Source of the DNA: Sthenelais limicola
Taxonomy: Eukaryota > Annelida > Polychaeta > Phyllodocida > Sigalionidae
DNA: 64,000 bases
Direction: 5' to 3'
NCBI GenBank assembly: GCA_942159475.1
Contig: OW804097.1
Location: 37,584,298 to 37,648,297, forward strand
Shown: positions 1 to 10,046 of the stretch, piece after piece
How positions within the stretch are numbered: position 1 is the first letter of the stretch
How the letters are laid out: each line of letters starts with the position of its first letter
Notes under the pieces: model-generated
Told to the model about the DNA's origin: nothing
Databases searched by the model: none
What the model saw: the letters and a program-made list of their open reading frames with translations, nothing else
Made by a program: the position numbers and the translations under genes

Positions 1-421
1 TGTTAGTTTGCCATTTAAAGAAGCACTGCTCTACTGTAGTTATTGTTATCAATTACACCATCATCTTTAGGAAATACATTCGATAACATGTTAATGACAA
101 TATTAAAACAGGTCTAACGGTGTTTTGTCAAATTAAATTGTAGTATACCAATGCAATGACCATTGGTCGGAAGCGACTAGATACTAGGTGCAAGGCTACT
201 ACGACAGCTAGGTTACCATTATGCACTGTATTTTCATGTGTTGTGTGAAGTGGAATAGAGTAATGGATTAATACCAATGCTAGCTATAACCCTAAACCTA
301 ACCTTAAATGTGTGGTCCAGTCGGTACAGGTACAAGTCAGTACAGGTAGTAAGTATAAGATTGGTGGTTCATTGAAGGCTCACTGGAGGAGGCGGCAAGC
401 AAATCTTGTTCACTTGCTTAT
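1..421. other. Intergenic, no gene seen
   Basis: AT-rich sequence without a credible coding frame. A short run around 286-306 looks like two or three degenerate CCCTAA-type units, too short to call telomeric. Confidence 0.5.
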
Positions 422-620
422 GGGTCAGATTTTCAGAAAAGGTACAATTGGCAGCTGGACACATTCAGTGAATTCTGGTAAATTAGGCTGCAATTTGGTC
501 AATACTAGGTTAATTCGAATATATTTGGCATTTCATTGATTCTAGCAATCTGTTTGGTTAGGTTGGACTGTGTTTTGAACTTTAATTTCGTCTGAAATGT
601 GGGTTATTTGAGAGGATTTG

Positions 621-757
621 TGTAATGTATATGTGTATACATAAGTATTGTGTTCAGTTGACCACAGGTGGCGTCATGCGCACGCTCACCGGTTACCTAC
701 CTCAACTCACTCATTCTCTACCTTTCCTTCAACCTGTCGACACGGAAAAATTTTGTT
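621..757 (+). repeat. Split direct repeat A1
   Basis: A 137-bp segment repeated without visible differences at 5601-5737. It forms the 5' terminus of the YR retrotransposon, and the gag-like ATG lies four bases beyond its end. Confidence 0.9.
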
Positions 758-760
758 ACT

Positions 761-1915
761 ATGCCTCATTGTGCCGGCTGCAGCCGGGTTCACGAACGAC
801 CCTGTGGAGTCACCGTGTGCATTTATTTCAAGGCTGCCTTGAAAAAGTGTAAGGAATTGTCTGCTCCTGAGTCGGAATTTGAGTTACATTTACCAGACAT
901 TGACGTGGATGATAAGGAAGGTGGAGCTAACTACATGAAGGGTGGCATTCATTACGTACGTCTCACCCCTTCTTTTGATTCAAGCTCTGACGTGAGTAAG
1001 TTGCTGCAATTACATTCGGACCAGAAGGCTGAAATTGACTCTCTCGTCGCTCAGCTGCAAATTGCTGTTAACTTGAATGCTACTAGTTCGGGTGCTACTG
1101 CCGGTGCTGGTGTGAAGCCTAAGGTGTCTACTCCGGCTTCTACCATTGTCACACATAGTGTGCCTGCTGTCACTGCTGTCACTTCTTCTCCTGCATCTTC
1201 TACCACCGCCTCGTCGACAAACCAGTTTGTCCAGTCTGCCGGTCAAGGCTTGCCTCCTTTTGTGACTGCGGCCACTGCCCACTCCTTCGCCATGTCTCCT
1301 GACCAGCAGCCCTCCCTTGCCGCTGCGGTTTCCAGCGTCGCCATGGCCATTGACCCTGCCGCCGAGAAGAGGAATAAGGGTTTGTCATTTCGACCTGAGT
1401 TTTATATTCAACATCTGGATGCGGGGACCCCTTTGAAAAGCATTGACCATAACAAGCTGACCTTTTACGATCTTATGTATGGAATGTGCCGTGTATCTAA
1501 GCACATTCTGCAGCAAGGTGGTGACATAAATGCTTATTTGAACCACTTTTCATTTCTCACCCGCCATGCTGCCATGGGGAAGTTCGCCGACGACTGCTAT
1601 GTGAAGTATGATCGTCATGTTGTTGATGCTGTAGTCGATTCGGAGATTCCCTCATTTATACCTGGTTATACCGTCGCTTCGATGCTTGCTTTTCAACGAC
1701 CGGCCCCCCATAAGCAGTCGGATAATCCCAGTGCTAGGAAAACGCCTAAGAGGAACAAGTCTAGAGTTCCTGACGGTTTTCCCGAGGATCTCTGTTATTT
1801 ATTCAACTACAAGACTTGTGATGGTTGCAATCGTACTCACGCGTGCCGAGTTTGCAGGGAATCCCACAAGGCCAGGGATTGCCCCAACAAGAAGTCCCCG
1901 GGATCCCCCCAGTGA
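761..1915 (+). CDS. Gag-like protein of the YR retrotransposon
   Basis: 384 codons from the first in-frame ATG, at 761. The frame is open further upstream to 668, but only with a GTG start inside repeat A1. The N-terminus is Cys-rich (MPHCAGCSRVHERPC). A Ser/Thr/Ala-rich low-complexity middle (about residues 110-210) is followed by a globular region (about 225-340). The C-terminus carries a Cys/His array (CYLFNYKTC, CDGC, HACRVC, then HKARDC), which resembles the nucleic-acid-binding fingers at the end of ORF1 in DIRS-superfamily elements. By analogy it should package element RNA. It ends in TGA, but the same frame then stays open through the RT region, so the downstream product may come from readthrough. 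Confidence 0.75.
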   Translation: MPHCAGCSRVHERPCGVTVCIYFKAALKKCKELSAPESEFELHLPDIDVDDKEGGANYMKGGIHYVRLTPSFDSSSDVSKLLQLHSDQKAEIDSLVAQLQIAVNLNATSSGATAGAGVKPKVSTPASTIVTHSVPAVTAVTSSPASSTTASSTNQFVQSAGQGLPPFVTAATAHSFAMSPDQQPSLAAAVSSVAMAIDPAAEKRNKGLSFRPEFYIQHLDAGTPLKSIDHNKLTFYDLMYGMCRVSKHILQQGGDINAYLNHFSFLTRHAAMGKFADDCYVKYDRHVVDAVVDSEIPSFIPGYTVASMLAFQRPAPHKQSDNPSARKTPKRNKSRVPDGFPEDLCYLFNYKTCDGCNRTHACRVCRESHKARDCPNKKSPGSPQ

Positions 1916-3328
1916 CGTCATGCCTCCACTCCTACTCTCGCTCTGGGCGAGAACTGTCATGGCGGCGGTGGTGTTGTTTTGGAAGGACTTGACCATGAAC
2001 ACCTCTCCACTTCTTCATCTCCTGACGATGTTTCTACTCTGTCTCCTCTACAGACGCCTGTTTGTGACTTGTGTGTGGTGGACATCGGCAATTATGTGCT
2101 TGAATTTACTGATTTAGCTGTATTACCGCCGTGTTCTCATGTTTCGTCTTGCCTCGACCTTCTGCTTCCTCTCACGAACACTGCCTCGCCCACCGATGCC
2201 AGTCTGTCACGTCTCTATGTGGACTCAGATGAACCCTCCCCTAATGTTGACGATTATTGCTATTATCTTGACCTTTTGCCTTACACTTATGGTGAACTTG
2301 ATTGCCTTGATGTATGTTACAATGATATTGGTACCGCTTGTGGTTCCGACCCTGTCTGTCACGCAACTACCGACTCTGACTGTATCGATTCCGACTTGAC
2401 TGCTTGTTGTACTGATGATGCTGGTTTCAATGATACTGCTGTTAGCCTTGACTGTACTGATAATGATCTACTTGTTGATTGTGATATGTACTACCCCCCA
2501 CTTGATGCTTACCTTATCGAGTCAGATGAATCCTTTGCTGCTGTTCGACCTTACGCCGCTGTAGATAATGATGCTATTTTACCTGCTTTCTGTAATGTTG
2601 CTGATAGTGTTCATTATATTGATGGTGTTCCAACTCAATTGCGCCTCCATGCTTGGCTTTTTGAGATTAAGGTTGAAAATGATGTCTGGCTGGCAAATTT
2701 TGTTGCTGACGGTGTAACTTATGGTTTCAAGATATTAGATGATGATGCTCAGATTGATTCTTATTACTGTGAAAACTACAACTCTGTCCTGTTTGGCACT
2801 GCCACTGCTTTTCTTGATACTCTTATTATGGATGAGGTAGCTCGCGGTAAATATATCTTGGTTGATGAGCCTGCTTACTGCTGCCACGCCCTTGGTGCCG
2901 TTCAAAAGCCGGACGGCTCATTCAGACCGATCACAGACTGTCGTCGTCCCCTTCACATATCGGTCAACAACTACATGAGTAATACTGCCTTGCCCTTTAG
3001 GTTTCATTCAATCGAACATGTGTTGCCCCTTATGGCCCCCAACTGTTTCATGGCGACAGTTGATATTACTGCGGCCTACAGGACACTTCCTATCCATCCC
3101 TCACATCGTAAGTTTCAAGGCATCACCTGGTACAGTGACTCTCATCCTATCTACTTGTTGGACACCCACCTATGTTTTGGCATCCGCTCAGCACCATTCA
3201 TCTTCTCGCAAATTAGCAACTTCATCGTCAGATGCTTAGCACGGAGGGGGTGCCACGGTGTCATTAACTACCTGGATGATTTCTGGCTATGTGCTGACTC
3301 CTACGAAGTGTTATGTAACATTACGTAA
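1916..3328 (+). pseudogene. Reverse transcriptase part of pol, 3' truncated by insertion
   Basis: Same reading frame as the gag-like ORF, separated from it only by TGA at 1913-1915, and with no ATG near its beginning. From about 2100 to 2620 it encodes an unusual Asp/Cys/Tyr-rich linker. The RT domain follows: template-contact region KPDGSFRPITDCRRPL (about 2908-2955), motif A VDITAAYR (3059-3082), motif B FGIRSAPFIFSQ (3177-3212) and motif C YLDDFW (3270-3287). The frame stops soon after motif C at an LTR-like insertion, and the palm-to-thumb segment expected before the part at 3677 is missing. It would copy element RNA into DNA in an intact relative; here it is interrupted and probably inactive. 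Confidence 0.8.
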
Positions 3329-3650
3329 CATTGTGTAACCTCATTATATTTATATTATTATTAATTATCACCTATTATCACATTACTTTAAATCGCTAAT
3401 TATACTTAACTAGCTAGGACTGTGCAAGTCTACTTATACATGCTAGGCCATGGATATTACGTAAGGGCTCCGCCCACTCATTATTATGCATGTACCCTCC
3501 TGGAGGAGCCTGTACCATTAGTTACCATTAAATCAGTTGCTTCGTTCTTCTCATGAAGTTCAGACGTTCGTTAGTCTTCTTCCATTAGACCATTACACTG
3601 GCGGACAACCCGCTCGATCTTGGACATAGAGATTTTTTTTTTCTCACAAA
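3314..3650. mobile_element. LTR-like insertion inside the RT gene
   Basis: Non-coding sequence between the RT motif C region and the RNase H part. A candidate LTR runs from TGTAACATTACG (3314) to CATTACA (3597). It is followed at once by ctggcggacaacccg, which resembles a primer-binding region downstream of a gypsy-type 5' LTR. It then passes through a T-rich run into element sequence. No target duplication could be established, so the borders are approximate. It may instead be a filler rearrangement that accompanied the RT deletion. Confidence 0.4.
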
Positions 3651-3676
3651 AAGCGAGTTTATTTGCAATTTGAAGC

Positions 3677-4552
3677 ATGTGGAAAAAGTGCTCGACTCCC
3701 TCCCAACGATGTCTGTACCTGGGTATTATTCTCGACTCTGTGCAGATGAATATCTCGCTTCCGGATAAGAAGCTATCTTCCCTCATCGATGAACTGTCCT
3801 TCTTCGCTGGTAAATCTTGTGCCACCCTCCTCCAGTTACAGCGCTTGTGTGGGAAAGTCGCTCATGCCTCTAAAGTTGTGATTGGTGGTCGCACCTTCTC
3901 ACGTCGCCTGGTTAAGTTGCTCAAGCATCATGGTGTATGTCCCAACAAGAGGATTCGTCTCAACAAACATTTCCATCAAGATATCCAGTGGTGGATCCAC
4001 TTCTGTACAGGCTTCAATGGCAGACGTTATTTTCACACACATCTGGCCAACCCTGACTTGACAGTCTATGCTGATGCCTCCTTTAATGGATTTGGGGCAA
4101 CCTGCGCTGATGACTGGATCGCTGGCTACTTCGGCGCCAAAGCTGTGCCTTTCTGCTTCGCACGCCTGGCCTGTTCGCACAATCACTGGTTCAACTTCCC
4201 AGTCGAGCATTTTCCCCCATCAGATATGAATATTAACCTCCTAGAGCTTATACCTGTCTGGCTTATGCTTCGACGCTACTCCCGCCTGTGCGCTGATGGG
4301 TGTATTTTATGTTACTCTGACAATACCCAAGTAGTCTCAATGCTTTTGAAAGGGGTCAGCTGCAATGACTCGTGTGTTGCTATCTTAAGAGACATTTTCT
4401 GGATTACTTCCAGACACAACATTAGGCTTTGTGCCTCCCATGTTAAGGGCGTTGATAATTATTTGCCTGACCTGCTATCACGTATTGCCACTACAAACTC
4501 ACTACTATGTTTACCTTCCCCCCTGTGCTGTGTTTCCAGATTTTCTCCATGA
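3677..4552 (+). CDS. RT thumb and RNase H fragment of pol
   Basis: 291 codons. The start (MWKKCSTPSQRCLYLGIIL) matches the segment after RT motif C in DIRS-type pol, so this is the continuation of the interrupted RT rather than a native N-terminus. RNase H signatures follow: LTVYADASFNGFG (first Asp), DMNINLLELIPV (Glu), CYSDNTQVV (Asp) and a terminal HVKGVDNYLPDLLSR (Asp). RNase H removes the RNA strand during reverse transcription. The 3' end overlaps the tyrosine recombinase frame by about 110 bp. It is not expected to be made as a complete protein here because its 5' part is cut off. Confidence 0.8.
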   Translation: MWKKCSTPSQRCLYLGIILDSVQMNISLPDKKLSSLIDELSFFAGKSCATLLQLQRLCGKVAHASKVVIGGRTFSRRLVKLLKHHGVCPNKRIRLNKHFHQDIQWWIHFCTGFNGRRYFHTHLANPDLTVYADASFNGFGATCADDWIAGYFGAKAVPFCFARLACSHNHWFNFPVEHFPPSDMNINLLELIPVWLMLRRYSRLCADGCILCYSDNTQVVSMLLKGVSCNDSCVAILRDIFWITSRHNIRLCASHVKGVDNYLPDLLSRIATTNSLLCLPSPLCCVSRFSP

Positions 4553-5591
4553 TCTGGATAGGGAAGTGTCCAACGTTGTGTCCCATGCATGGGCCTCCTC
4601 CACGCAGAAGAATCGTGCCAGCCAGTGGAGGGCATACTTCTCCTTTTGCACCAGGTTGGGTCTGACTCCCTTGCCAGCTGACCCGACAACGATATGCAGA
4701 TTTCTCGTCTTCAAGTCGCGCTCCTGTGTGTTTTCTACTATTAACAACTACTTATCCTCGCTAATTATGTTGCACAAGTATTATGGTCATGATGTGAAGT
4801 TCCGCGACTACTTCCTGGTCCAGATGACGCTCAAGGGCATTAAGAGGCTTCTGGGTGATACCACTATTCCCATGGAACCTCTTACCGTCGGCGAATTAAG
4901 GTTTGCCTTCTCTAAGCTACAAGACGACTATTATCACAACACCATGTGGTTAGTGACTATCTTCTGCTTCAGGTCTCTCCTGCGGAAGTCGAATGTCGTG
5001 CCTTCCCCAGACACTGCAGATGATCATGTGGTCCGTCGCCGCGACATCTCCTTTGACGAGAATGGTCTGCTCATTCGCGTCAGGTCCTCTAAGACTATCC
5101 AGTTCAGACAAAGGGAATTATCCATTCCAGTCTGCTACACATCTAACCCAAGTTTCTGTGTCGTCACTCTACTGAAGCGCCATTTCGCCTTGTTTCCGGC
5201 TTCCCCTGACTCCTACCTTTTCTACAAGTCGGCCTCTGGTGGTGTTGCCCCCGTCAATTACTCTGATTTGCTGCACTTCGTCAAATGGGTTGCCAAGGTG
5301 AATGGGAAGGACCCCTCCCTTACCGGGACTCATTCCTTGCGTAGAGGCGGTGCCTCGTATCTTTATGGCCTTGGTATCCCTTTACAAGACATCAGGAATT
5401 TGGGGGATTGGCGCAGCTGGGCGGTACTGCTTTACTTAGCCACCCCTCCGGATCGTAAACTCAACCTTGAGAAAACCGTGGCTGCCTCATTCTCTTTTTC
5501 ATATTATTATATTATTATATTTGGGTATTTGGCGGACAAGAAGGTCCGTCACACTTGTTCCAAACATTCTCTCTCTCTCCATTCATTATGA
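4440..5591 (+). CDS. Tyrosine recombinase of the YR retrotransposon
   Basis: 383 codons from ATG 4440; the frame is open nine bases further upstream only through a GTG. It overlaps the RNase H frame in a different phase, as is usual in DIRS-like elements. An N-terminal SAM-like DNA-binding region (about residues 40-130, with WASSTQKNRASQWRAY) precedes the catalytic domain. The likely catalytic residues are Arg in FRSLLRKSN (about 182), His and Arg in HSLRRGGAS (about 298 and 301), and the nucleophile Tyr in LLYLATP (about 332), with GDWRSW between them. The enzyme integrates a circular DNA intermediate without duplicating the target. The frame ends inside repeat B1. All four key residues are present, so this ORF looks intact. 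Confidence 0.85.
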   Translation: MLRALIIICLTCYHVLPLQTHYYVYLPPCAVFPDFLHDLDREVSNVVSHAWASSTQKNRASQWRAYFSFCTRLGLTPLPADPTTICRFLVFKSRSCVFSTINNYLSSLIMLHKYYGHDVKFRDYFLVQMTLKGIKRLLGDTTIPMEPLTVGELRFAFSKLQDDYYHNTMWLVTIFCFRSLLRKSNVVPSPDTADDHVVRRRDISFDENGLLIRVRSSKTIQFRQRELSIPVCYTSNPSFCVVTLLKRHFALFPASPDSYLFYKSASGGVAPVNYSDLLHFVKWVAKVNGKDPSLTGTHSLRRGGASYLYGLGIPLQDIRNLGDWRSWAVLLYLATPPDRKLNLEKTVAASFSFSYYYIIIFGYLADKKVRHTCSKHSLSLHSL

Positions 5592-5602
5592 TTAACAATG
5601 TG
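5531..5602 (+). repeat. Split direct repeat B1
   Basis: A 72-bp segment repeated at 5754-5825. It contains a short stem, CGGAC/GTCCG, near its left edge that might mark the recombinase core site (inference). It contains the last codons of the YR ORF. Confidence 0.85.
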
Positions 5603-5737
5603 TAATGTATATGTGTATACATAAGTATTGTGTTCAGTTGACCACAGGTGGCGTCATGCGCACGCTCACCGGTTACCTACCTCAACTCACTCATTCTCTA
5701 CCTTTCCTTCAACCTGTCGACACGGAAAAATTTTGTT
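5601..5737 (+). repeat. Split direct repeat A2
   Basis: Second copy of repeat A, directly abutting B1. A 16-bp AT-rich spacer containing AATAAA separates it from B2; that hexamer (5745-5750) may be the element's polyadenylation signal. Confidence 0.85.
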
Positions 5738-5753
5738 TTTTCTTAATAAAATG

Positions 5754-5825
5754 GGCGGACAAGAAGGTCCGTCACACTTGTTCCAAACATTCTCTCTCTC
5801 TCCATTCATTATGATTAACAATGTG
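5754..5825 (+). repeat. Split direct repeat B2
   Basis: Second copy of repeat B, forming the 3' terminus of the YR retrotransposon. MITE-1 sequence resumes immediately after it. Confidence 0.85.
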
Positions 5826-5844
5826 AAGGTGGATTGTACATTTT

Positions 5845-5942
5845 CTGAAAATCTGACCCATATGCAGCTCTGCCTTGGTACCCTGTGCAGCAGCTGAAAA
5901 TCTGACCCATATGCAGCTCTGCCTTGGTACCCTGTGCAGCAG
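5845..5942 (+). repeat. 49-bp tandem duplication at MITE edge
   Basis: Positions 5845-5893 are repeated head to tail at 5894-5942. The unit includes the last 15 bases of the MITE-1 right end, so the duplication happened after the MITE inserted. Confidence 0.85.
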
Positions 5943-6508
5943 CAGCCTTCCATGGAAAGAAGACCTTCGCCCTGTTCTGCCATGGTTTGATAAAGGGTTG
6001 ATAGGACCTTCTCATTAATAGAAGTCAAAATTCACCCACTTTCTCCTCTTTTTAAAGAAGGACGTTTAGCCTGTGTCAGCTACTTATTGGACAGAGTATA
6101 GTAACACTACCTTAGAAATCTTTTATCTCAATTTATGTATGTATAGTGTTTATTTCCGGAAGCGTACATTTTCAACAACATATCAATCAATTTTTACACC
6201 GAAAAAGGATGCCTCTCTCCTGTGAAATCATAGATCTTCCAAAGCCCCCCCCCCTTGAAAAATGGAGTTATTAAACAAGTGCAGTAGTAGTTGAGATAGA
6301 TGATAGATGCAGTGACTACACTAGCATGACACACTATGATGAACTATTGAATCTATCAACTATGATGAACTTTCGAATCAATCTTTCATGCCCTCTTAGT
6401 CTACATCAATCTTATTTTTACCACTGTGTACTAACCAACCCTAACTATGTTATCACTCAGCAAATGACAAGAGGATAAACATGGTGAGACTTTGTCCAAT
6501 TGTTAAAT
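5943..6508. other. Intergenic, no gene seen
   Basis: AT-rich, with a short C run near 6247-6254. No coding frame, RNA gene or repeat family was recognised. Confidence 0.4.
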
Positions 6509-6741
6509 GGGTCAGACTTTCAGAAAATGTACAATTCTCCTTCACCACTCCTCTCAAATAGCCAACATTTTAAGACAAAAATGAGCTTCAAAATTCAGAT
6601 TAACATAACAAAACTGATACTTTAAATCAATGTGATACCAAATATACTCAGATATACCTGGTATTCATCATTTTTCGGCCAAATTTAGCAGAATTTCCTA
6701 AATGTGTAGAGCTACCAATTGTACATTTTCTGGAAATCGTA
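6509..6741 (-). mobile_element. MITE-1 copy, right end degenerate
   Basis: The left end GGGTCAGACTTTCAG and the interior match the family. The right terminal repeat has diverged, so no target duplication can be read. Confidence 0.75.
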
Positions 6742-7339
6742 GTATAGCTTAATTAAAGTGACTAAGATCTCTATTTTGACTATGTGCCATTTGAAAATAT
6801 ATTTGTAGTTTTTGATTACTTGCATGAGTAGGGACATTGGTGTGGATTGCCAAAGCTATATATTCCTTAGATTATTTGATATTTGTTAATGATGTACGTG
6901 GGGCTGCGGTGGCTAGAGGTTCCATTGGGGAATTCAAATCTGAGAGAGAAGTAACTTGACTATAGAGTGCTGTCCTCATTGCCTGGTAAAGGGATGTGAA
7001 TTATAGGAGGGAGGCAGGAGACACATTGTGACATATCTAACCTGTCCGTCTAGCTGGTATCATTCAACTAATTAAGATAAGATGCATGTATACAGGCAGC
7101 GGAGACCTCTTCCAACTGCCATGTCTGAGAGGATACAAGCCGGCGGCTAGAGTGAATTTTGAATTTTTAAACTCTTAAATATTCCAAATACATATATATT
7201 TCATACATTAATGCTCCGAGGTATTGGTTAATGGCATAATAATCTAGAACATTGTTGAAATTCAAGCAAATGCTCCCAAAATCAGGAGCTCAGTGGCAAG
7301 TGTCACTTTTAGAAGTTAACAATATATAACATCACTAGT
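6742..7339. other. Intergenic, no gene seen
   Basis: No credible coding frame and no recognised repeat. Confidence 0.4.
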
Positions 7340-7445
7340 TGTTTGGCTAGGTTGAACTGTATTTTGAACTTTATTATCGTCTGAAATGTGGGTTATTTGA
7401 GAGGATTGGCGAAGTTGAATTGTACATTTTCTGAAAATCTGACCC
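7340..7445 (+). mobile_element. MITE-1 fragment (3' half)
   Basis: Contains the family's distal interior and the right end TCTGACCC, but lacks the left half. Confidence 0.75.
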
Positions 7446-7931
7446 ATGTAAAGCGTGCGCATTGCCTCTACATGGGGCAGGCATTTCTAATGCTGGTATA
7501 TTTCCCCCTTTAAACATGTTCAAGGCTATCGGCTCTTATACAGGAGAACTAGAACTAAAAGATTATATTTCTATACTCAAAGAATATACCTCATTCTGGC
7601 CTCAGGGGAAAACTTACGAATGTTCTTTAATCATTAAGTTACTCTTCAGAAGTAGTAGATGTTTACAAGGAGAAATACCCTGATACATTTTGGTTTTGAA
7701 AATGTAAGGAGGGCCCTACAAACTGAATAGATTCTCTTGTACTTAGTGTAGACATGGAACCTTGAAAATTGACGTATATTATTCGGAAGAACAATCCCCG
7801 TAGTAAATGTCAAAAAGGATGTGTATACCTCCAAAATCAGCGTTCGTCGAATCAAGATATGTTAGGAATGTTAAATATAAATCTAAGAACTGTTATGATG
7901 TAATGTTTTACGCTGAATACAAACCCAAATT
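7446..7931. other. Intergenic, no gene seen
   Basis: Short open frames on both strands have no recognisable domain or splice context. Confidence 0.4.
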
Positions 7932-8179
7932 GTGATGTGTTTCGGGAAAATGAGTCATGCATAAGTAGCAAAAAAATGGATTTTGAGATATTATCATATT
8001 TAAAAAGGTGAGATCAAGGATATTATATCCAATACATAGTCCTGACATTTAGTTGATGTATTCATGCTACAAGAAGCGTTAAGGGTCCCCAAAATAGAAC
8101 CACTCCTACATATACATCTTGTAAATAACACACCTTGAAAAATAGCAAATTTGCGACTCATTTCCTTGAAACACATCAT
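7932..8179. mobile_element. MITE-2 copy
   Basis: Terminal inverted repeats GTGATGTGTTTCGGGAAAAT and the near-complement ending in ACACATCAT. It is flanked by AATT on both sides, an apparent 4-bp target duplication. Confidence 0.75.
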
Positions 8180-8437
8180 AATTCAACTCAATCAGCCACA
8201 TGGATCAATCATCCTCGGACACTGGTTCAAAACAAATGTTTCAATTTGATGTTTATGTACAAATAGACTCGAAGGTGCAGGTTAATGTCACATGTTTTGA
8301 TATAAGGGAGAACTGAGCATTCTTTCTGCCGTAGAACACCTAGTTGTCATGCAGAACACAGACCAATCCACTAAAACATAATGGGGTCATACAGAACACC
8401 TGACCCTACCAGATTGCATCCCATTGATTTAACACAT

Positions 8438-8842
8438 GTGATGTGTTGCAGGAAAATGAGTCACAAGTGACAAAACTGATAGTTTTCAAAGTGTTTTATT
8501 CCAAAGGTGTCTTGCAGGAATGTATTCATTTTTGGGGTCATTAGCGCTGGTTGTAGTATGAATATATGTACCACATGTCAGGACAGTGTATTAAATATAT
8601 CGATGCATCTCTATGGCCATTCTATAGAGTATACTTAGCTAGTTTACTAGGAATTGTCCTCCCAGAGATATCGCAAACTCCCTTTTCCCCAACAACAAAA
8701 ATATCAAACTTAGAATATAGAAATATTTATTAGATGTCTTATATAGTGTTAACTCCCATTGAAATCGTCTTGACCTCATCTTTTCAAATATGATGATATC
8801 TCAAAAGCCTTTTTTTGCGACATGTCACTCATTTCCCTTTAA
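8438..8842. mobile_element. MITE-2 copy invaded by MITE-1
   Basis: The left end GTGATGTGTTGCAGG is clear. The right terminal repeat (gcgacatgtcactcatttcc) breaks off where the MITE-1 copy at 8843 begins, so the MITE-1 is the younger insertion. Confidence 0.65.
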
Positions 8843-9434
8843 GGGTGAAATCGCCAGAAAATGTACAATTCACCTGTACCAATCCCCTAAAATAACCCAC
8901 ATTTCAGACTGAAATGAGCTTCAAAATGCAGTTTAACATAGCAAAACATACATTTCAAATATACTCAGATATACCCGGTATTCATCATTTTTCAGGCTAA
9001 TTTGAAATTTCTATGATTATTAATGGTTAATATGAATGAGCACGGCGTCTGTAGAAATATATTACATGTATTTTAATCGCCCCTCAAACTCCGGCAACTG
9101 CAGTGTTTAATGAGTATGGGTATTGTTTTTATATTATATTGCTTCGTTGTAAATTTGGACAACGCATAACTTGCTTAAAATACGAAATTATTAATCTTTC
9201 TAAAATCTGGTATTAATAAACTTATATAGCAGTAATGATAACAACAGTTGTATGTAAACTATCCGGACTCATGTAAAATTGTTTGTAATAATTCAGGCTG
9301 TCCTGAGAATATTCGTGCTTCATGTATGGACATGTTCATAGACGTGAATAAAATATTCTTAAATCTAAAAAAAAATAGCAGAATTTCCTAAATGTGTAGA
9401 GCTGCTAAGTGTACATTTTCTGAAGATCTGACCT
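8843..9434 (-). mobile_element. MITE-1 copy with internal poly-A insertion
   Basis: Left end GGGTGAAATCGCCAG, right end degenerate (TCTGACCT). The interior is interrupted at 9004-9376 by foreign sequence ending in an A-run. Confidence 0.75.
9004..9376 (+). mobile_element. Short retroposed sequence with A-tail
   Basis: About 370 bp with no match to the MITE interior. It ends AATAAAATATTCTTAAATCT followed by an A-run, then MITE-1 sequence resumes. This fits a 5'-truncated non-LTR retrotransposon or a processed transcript 3' end. No clear target duplication and no coding frame. Confidence 0.55.
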
Positions 9435-9798
9435 ACATTCACACACATATTCATGATATATTGAATTAACCTTCAGGAGAATCTTTGAGTGCCCAGATTG
9501 TCCTTGTCACTAAATAATATCTTTTGAAGCTTCAATTATTAAGATCCCAATTTCCCAACTGTTCGGGCTTAGACCTCAGTATTAATTTAAAGTCTTGCGG
9601 CTTACCTTTATCGCACATCACGGACGGGAGATCGCGTCATAAACTAGGTATCATTGCGAATTAGCTGCGATTTAAGATTTTGTTTACAAAGTCTATTTTG
9701 AGTCTACCCCCTTTGACATTTCACTCCACCTACTTTGGTCGTTTTGGTAATCTCCAAACGGGAGGATAAATAAAGGTGTTTATTGTGTCTGTATTATA
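9435..9798. other. Intergenic, no gene seen
   Basis: The first bases may be the displaced right end of the surrounding MITE-2 copy. The rest is unassigned. Confidence 0.3.
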
Positions 9799-10025
9799 GT
9801 TGGCAACCCTAACTTGACATGCTGTAAGAAGTCCAGGAAATCCTGCTAAATTAGCCTGAAAAATGAGTGGTACTATGTCTACTATATATATCTGAGAATT
9901 TTGGTATTGTGGTGTTTTTAGAATATATATGATAGACTGCATTTTGAAGCTCATTTCGGTCTTACATTTGGGTTATTTTGGAGGATTGGTGAAGGTTAAT
10001 TGTACACTTTCTGACTATCTGACCC
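9799..10025 (+). mobile_element. MITE-1 copy, left end eroded
   Basis: The interior from the tcctgctaaattagcctg segment onward and the right end TCTGACCC match the family. The left terminal repeat is not recognisable. Confidence 0.7.
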
Positions 10026-10046
10026 ACATCATGATCTGTAACATAT

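Larger units (their letters stand above)
621..5825 (+). mobile_element. Ngaro/PAT-like DIRS-superfamily YR retrotransposon
   Basis: About 5.2 kb. The repeat order is A1 (621-757), ORFs, B1 (5531-5602), A2 (5601-5737), B2 (5754-5825). This A1-B1A2-B2 'split direct repeat' arrangement is typical of PAT and Ngaro elements, whereas DIRS1 has inverted termini. Gag-like protein, reverse transcriptase, RNase H and tyrosine recombinase follow in that order. No methyltransferase domain fits between RNase H and YR, which favours Ngaro over PAT. There is no target duplication, as expected for YR integration of a circular intermediate. The repeat copies are essentially identical by eye, so the insertion looks fairly recent. 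An LTR-like insertion and a loss of RT sequence near 3314-3676 make this copy non-autonomous. Confidence 0.85.
422..5859 (+). mobile_element. MITE-1 copy split by the YR retrotransposon
   Basis: The left part is 422-620 and the right part 5824-5859. The ends are GGGTCAGATTTTCAG and its reverse complement, as in the other MITE-1 copies. Removing 621-5823 restores the family's interior sequence exactly across the joint (gaggatttg, then tgaagg), so the MITE was present before the retroelement. The flanks TTAT and ATAT are not an exact duplication. Confidence 0.85.

Noticed and set aside
286..306. Telomere-like CCCTAA units
   Set aside because: Only two or three degenerate units; not a telomeric array.
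625..852. ORFs starting inside repeat A1 (and their copies at 5605-5897)
   Set aside because: They lie in the terminal repeats of the YR element and have no domain; the repeated peptides follow from the DNA repeat.
5738..5753. Spacer between A2 and B2 as a separate insertion
   Set aside because: Its position and AATAAA content suit the normal 3' region of a split-direct-repeat element.
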